NCBI GenBank assembly: GCA_020439725.1
Contig: JAGQSE010000456.1
Location: forward strand, 1 to 8,291
Length of the DNA: 8,291 nucleotides
DNA from: Acidobacteriota bacterium
Lineage (GTDB): Bacteria > Acidobacteriota > Thermoanaerobaculia > Multivoradales > JAHZIX01
Direction of reading: 5' to 3'
Positions 5,081-8,291 of this stretch are shown here, one piece after another. A program made the translations under genes and the position numbers. The notes beneath the pieces are model-generated. The model searched no databases and was not told the origin of the DNA. It saw only the letters and a program-made list of their open reading frames with translations. Position 1 is the stretch's first letter, and every line of letters begins with the position of its first letter.

Positions 5081-7489
5081 TCATTCGAAGCGAAGCGCCT
5101 CGAGGGGATCGACCGACGCCGCACGCCGGGCCGGCAGGACGCTGGCGAGGATGGTCGAGACCACCAGGACACCGGCCACCGCGACCACCGTCACTGGTCG
5201 GATGCCGACGAAAGTCGACATCGTGGCGCTGATCAAGCGCGTCACCGCCAGCACTCCGGGGATTCCCAGAAGCAGTCCCACCGCCGCCAGCTGGAGCCCC
5301 TGACGCGTCACCAACCGGATGATGTCGCCCCGCTGGGCGCCGATCGCCATGCGCACGCCGAGCTCGTGGCTGCGCTGCGCCACCGAGTACGCGAGGACGC
5401 CATAGGTACCCATGGCAGCGAGGAAGAGGGCCAGGATCCCGAAGCCTCCGAGGAGCACCGAGAACACCTGGGCACCGACGAAGAACTGGGCCACCCACTC
5501 GTCGAGGGTCTGGACCTGCGACAGGGCCAGTCGCGGATCGACCTCCGCCACCGCCGTCCGCACCGACTCGGTGAGCGCGTGGGGCTCGACCCCGGTGCGC
5601 AACGCGAAGCTCAGCGCGCGGATCGGATGCTGGGCCAAGGGCACGTACAGGGTCGGCGGCACCCCGTCGTTGAGGAAAAAGCCGTGCTGCACGTCGCTCA
5701 CCACCCCGACGATCTCGCGCACCTCGCCGCGCAGCTCGACCTGCCGGCCCACCACCGGCTCGTCGCCCCAGTAGCGCTCGGCCAGGGCGTGGTTGATCAC
5801 CGCCACCGGCAGCCCGTCGGCTCGATCGGTGGCCGCAAAGAGCCGTCCGGCCTCGAGCGCCATGCCGACCGTCTCGAAGTAGCTCGGGCTGACCACCAAC
5901 CAGCTGGTCTTGGGTGAGCTCTGGCCCTCGCCCAGGTCCTCCCCGGGGAGTGCGAAGTTCTCCTCGGCCAGGAAGGGGCTCCGCGGCAGCTGATCACCGG
6001 CGGCCGCCGACCTCACGCCGGGCACCGTCTCGAGGCGGGCGAGCAGCGCCTCGGCGCCCCGTGCCTGGTCCGCGTCCTCCGGGTACGACGAGGCCGGTAG
6101 CCGCACCTGGAACGTCAGAAGATTCCGGGTGTCGAAGCCAGGATCGCGATGCTGGAGGTCGAGAAAGGATCGGATCAGGACGCCGGCGCCGCCGAGCAGC
6201 ACCAGCGCCAGGGCGATCTCGGCCACCACCAGGCCACGCCCCAGGAGCCGGCGCCCCAGGCCACCGCCCCGGCTTCCGTCCTTGAGCGCGTCCACCAGGT
6301 CGAGGCGACGGCTCTGGAGGACCGGTGCGAGGCCGAAGAGCAGCCCGGCGAGCACGGTGACTCCCAGCGTGAAGAGCAGCACGCGCTGGTCGACCACGGG
6401 GAGGAAGAACCGGGGCAAGCGGTTGGCCAGCACCGACGCCATGAGCTGCACCCCGGCGAAGCTCAGGGCGAGCCCGGCGGCGCCACCGACCAGCGCCATC
6501 ACCACGCTCTCGGTCAGGAGCTGGCGGACGATCCGCCCGCGACCGGCACCGAGGCTGCTGCGGATGGCGAGCTCACGCTCCCGAGCTCGGCCCCGCGCCA
6601 GCATCAGGTTGGCGATATTGGCGCAGGCGATGAGCAGCACCGAGAGCAAGGCACCCTGGAGCAAGGCGAAGAGCCGTCGGTTGGTCGTGTCGGGGATGTC
6701 GCGCCGCAGGTTGACCAGGCTCATCCCGAAGCCGCGGTTCGAGTCCGGGTGCTCGGCGGCGATCCTCTCTTCGAGGCTCGTCATCTCGGCCCGCGCCTGC
6801 TCGTCGCTCACCCCGGGGGCGAGCCGCGCCAACACCAGGAGGTCCCGCCGCTGGCGGTCGAGATCGCCGCGGTCGACGACCAGCGGCCGCCACAGCTCGA
6901 TCGACGGATCGAGGAATTCGAAGTCCTCGGGCAGCACTCCGACCACCGTGTAGTCCTCGCCGTCGAGGTCGAGGGTGCTGCCCAGGGCCTGGGAAGACGC
7001 GCCGAGATGAGTCTGCCAGTACCGATGACCGACCACCAGGACCTTGTCCCGCCCCGCCACGTCCTCGCCATCGGCGAACAGCCGTCCGATCTGCGCCGGA
7101 ACCCCGCTCAGCCGGAAGAAGTCCGCCGACACCGAAGCCACCGCCACCTGCTCCGGCGTCTCTCCCTCGCGTTCGAGGGCCGCGGCGCCACCGCGGAAGG
7201 CCGCCAACCCCGAGAACGAGGTTTGCCGCTCCTGCCAGTCGAGGAACACCGCCATCGACGCCGGTGCGACGTTCTGCACCGGCCGGTCGAGGGGCTGCTC
7301 GCCGAGCAGGTAGAGCTTCTCGGGTTCCTGGTACGGCATTGGCCGACAGAGGATGCCGTTGGTGAAGCTGAAAGCGATGGTGTTGCCAGCGATGGCCAGC
7401 GCCAGGGAGAGGGTCACGAGCACGGTGACCGACAGGTTCTTGCGCAGGCTTCGCAGCGCGAAGCGCACGTCCATCAGCGCGACGTCCAT
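5081..7489 (-). CDS. ADOP-type orphan permease (duplicated MacB/FtsX)
   Basis: The 802-residue product has two tandem MacB-like halves. Half one has a membrane segment at about 20-42, a periplasmic MacB-type region at about 45-265, and an FtsX domain at about 275-392 with the signature RERELAIRSSLGAGRGRIVRQLL. Half two starts with a membrane segment at about 418-440, a second periplasmic region at about 442-665, and a final FtsX domain at about 674-792 with RSHELGVRMAIGAQRGDIIRL. The C-terminus reads LPARRAASVDPLEALRFE, typical of the family. Length and duplication match the acidobacterial duplicated orphan permease family. No partner ATPase gene is present in the window. Transported substrate is unknown. 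ATG 7489 is chosen because AAGGAG lies six bases upstream; ATG 7474 has no such site, and the longer frame up to 7696 overlaps the neighbour. Confidence 0.95.
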   Translation of the reverse strand: MDVALMDVRFALRSLRKNLSVTVLVTLSLALAIAGNTIAFSFTNGILCRPMPYQEPEKLYLLGEQPLDRPVQNVAPASMAVFLDWQERQTSFSGLAAFRGGAAALEREGETPEQVAVASVSADFFRLSGVPAQIGRLFADGEDVAGRDKVLVVGHRYWQTHLGASSQALGSTLDLDGEDYTVVGVLPEDFEFLDPSIELWRPLVVDRGDLDRQRRDLLVLARLAPGVSDEQARAEMTSLEERIAAEHPDSNRGFGMSLVNLRRDIPDTTNRRLFALLQGALLSVLLIACANIANLMLARGRARERELAIRSSLGAGRGRIVRQLLTESVVMALVGGAAGLALSFAGVQLMASVLANRLPRFFLPVVDQRVLLFTLGVTVLAGLLFGLAPVLQSRRLDLVDALKDGSRGGGLGRRLLGRGLVVAEIALALVLLGGAGVLIRSFLDLQHRDPGFDTRNLLTFQVRLPASSYPEDADQARGAEALLARLETVPGVRSAAAGDQLPRSPFLAEENFALPGEDLGEGQSSPKTSWLVVSPSYFETVGMALEAGRLFAATDRADGLPVAVINHALAERYWGDEPVVGRQVELRGEVREIVGVVSDVQHGFFLNDGVPPTLYVPLAQHPIRALSFALRTGVEPHALTESVRTAVAEVDPRLALSQVQTLDEWVAQFFVGAQVFSVLLGGFGILALFLAAMGTYGVLAYSVAQRSHELGVRMAIGAQRGDIIRLVTRQGLQLAAVGLLLGIPGVLAVTRLISATMSTFVGIRPVTVVAVAGVLVVSTILASVLPARRAASVDPLEALRFE

Positions 7490-7493
7490 GACC

Positions 7494-7503
7494 AGCTCCT
7501 TTC
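7494..7503 (-). promoter_or_regulatory. Shine-Dalgarno of the ADOP permease gene
   Basis: On the minus strand AAAGGAG stands six bases before ATG 7489. This argues for that start rather than the in-frame ATG 7474 or the longer upstream frame. Confidence 0.6.
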
Positions 7504-7588
7504 GGGAAACTCGCGGGCTCCTGCGGGGAGCGCCGGGAGATGGAAAGGAGTACGGCGAGACCGGCCCGGGTGTTTCCGACCGGCAGCT

Positions 7589-7602
7589 TCCGCCTCGGCG
7601 GA
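7589..7602 (-). terminator. Weak hairpin after the DUF2270/DUF2179 gene, possible terminator
   Basis: The 14 bases TCCGCC-(two bases)-GGCGGA form an inverted repeat about 15 bases after the stop of the right-edge gene. In practice it would fold as a five-base stem with a four-base loop. There is no T run, so intrinsic termination is doubtful. A second small inverted repeat, GCTCC/GGAGC at 7517-7531, lies in the same 127-base gap, ahead of the ADOP gene. Confidence 0.25.
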
Positions 7603-7616
7603 CGGACCGATCAGGC

Positions 7617-8291
7617 TCAGGTATCGAGCGGCCGCCAGCCCTCGCCCAGCACGTCCTGGGCGGCGGTGATGATGACGAACGCGGAGGGATCGGCATCGTA
7701 GACGATCCGCTTCAGGTGCTCGACCTCCTTGCCCTGCACCACCACCATCATCACGCCGTGCTCCGCGCCGCTGTACATGCCGGTGCCGCGCAACAGCGTC
7801 ACGCCGCGGTCGAGACTCTTCATCAACGGCTTGCTGATGGCGTCGAAATGGTCCGAGACGATATAGGCGAGCTGCTTCTTGTGCGACCAGTTCCCCGGCG
7901 TGATCGCGGCCAGGTCGATCTCGAAGGCCTCGCGGGTGGCGGCGCGGATGCGGTCGAAGAGCCGCGGAGTCTTCGCGAAGACCTCGCCCGAGGAATCGCG
8001 GAGACCGACGGTGAAGAGCCCGAGCAGCAACAGGGCGACGTTGAAGGCGATCCCGGTGCCGATGATCAACGCACCGTCGATGGGGCCGATGTCGGCCCGC
8101 GTGACGAACTCGGAGATCGAGGTCGCGGGCTGCGGGTGGAGGAAGATCTTGATGATCCAGCTGAAGGCTAGGACGAGGAAGACCGGAGCATAGTTGCGTC
8201 GGTACCGCCGGCCGAGAGCCTCGAGCAGGGAGATCGGGAACGCGGGTCGTTGCAGCGTGCGCACCAGCCTCTCGGACCAGTCCGGGTCCGG
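7617..8291 (-). CDS. Membrane protein with DUF2270-like region and C-terminal DUF2179-like domain (partial, runs off right edge)
   Basis: The frame has no stop from the right window edge to TGA at 7617-7619, giving 224 visible residues, so the true start lies outside. A GTG at 8264 is not taken as start, because the preceding codons (PDPDWSERLV) continue the family-like sequence. The visible part has FPISLLEALGRRYRRNYAPV, a membrane segment (FLVLAFSWIIKIFL), RADIGPIDG and a second membrane segment (LIIGTGIAFNVALLLLGLFTVGL), as in the C-terminal part of DUF2270 proteins. A soluble linker of about 60 residues follows. The end is DUF2179-like: DRGVTLLRGTGMYSG, HGVMMVVVQGKEVEHLKRIV, DPSAFVIITAAQDVLGEGW. 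DUF2179 also forms the C-terminus of YitT-type membrane proteins and is thought to bind a ligand. The combination suggests a membrane sensor or ligand-gated protein, which is inference. Confidence 0.85.
   Translation of the reverse strand, partial: PDPDWSERLVRTLQRPAFPISLLEALGRRYRRNYAPVFLVLAFSWIIKIFLHPQPATSISEFVTRADIGPIDGALIIGTGIAFNVALLLLGLFTVGLRDSSGEVFAKTPRLFDRIRAATREAFEIDLAAITPGNWSHKKQLAYIVSDHFDAISKPLMKSLDRGVTLLRGTGMYSGAEHGVMMVVVQGKEVEHLKRIVYDADPSAFVIITAAQDVLGEGWRPLDT

Noticed and set aside
5050..5172. Longer N-terminus for the methyltransferase, starting within the ADOP gene
   Set aside because: The extension is Arg/Ser-rich, has no family similarity and overlaps the end of the ADOP gene; ATG 5049 fits the family start.
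6149..7669. A 506-codon open frame on the plus strand opposite the ADOP gene
   Set aside because: Gln/His/Arg/Glu-rich shadow of a strongly supported permease gene.

Overview
This is a GC-rich window with high third-position GC and seven genes (plus one cut at each edge counted among them): two partial genes at the edges and six complete ones, so eight protein-coding genes in all. It most likely comes from an Acidobacteriota chromosome, perhaps a Thermoanaerobaculia-like lineage. The main support is an 802-residue duplicated FtsX/MacB permease with no adjacent ATPase, the architecture known as ADOP (acidobacterial duplicated orphan permease). A secreted FG-GAP/ASPIC-UnbV protein ending in an IPTL-type sorting tail fits the same assignment. 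The taxonomy is inference, because no rRNA or other marker gene is present.

Layout. Positions 1-509 (minus) hold the N-terminal transmembrane part of an MsbA-like ABC exporter that runs off the left edge. Divergent from it, 683-1171 (plus) encodes a PEBP (YbhB/YbcL) family protein, possibly with a longer form starting at GTG 563 that carries a signal peptide. Next, 1244-1918 (plus) encodes a P-loop protein resembling thymidylate/deoxynucleoside kinases. It converges on, and shares a CTAG stop overlap with, a 552-residue seven-bladed FG-GAP/ASPIC-UnbV protein (1915-3573, minus) that ends in an IPTL-CTERM-like tail. The 256-base gap 3574-3829 contains two direct copies of a short repeat; a third partial copy lies inside the FG-GAP gene, just before the sorting tail.

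Positions 3830-4192 (minus) encode a 120-residue secreted Cys-rich protein of unknown function, with a strong Shine-Dalgarno sequence and a candidate promoter in a local AT-rich island. Positions 4378-5049 (minus) encode a class I SAM-dependent methyltransferase lying 31 bases after the ADOP permease gene (5081-7489, minus), so the two may be co-transcribed. The right edge (7617-8291, minus) holds the C-terminal part of a membrane protein joining a DUF2270-like region to a DUF2179-like domain.

The genes do not form an obvious pathway. The common theme is the cell envelope: exporter, orphan permease, sorted surface protein, secreted Cys-rich protein and membrane protein, with two soluble enzyme-like genes among them. 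No tRNA, rRNA, CRISPR array, insertion sequence or phage gene was recognised, and there is no gene-free stretch over 300 bases.
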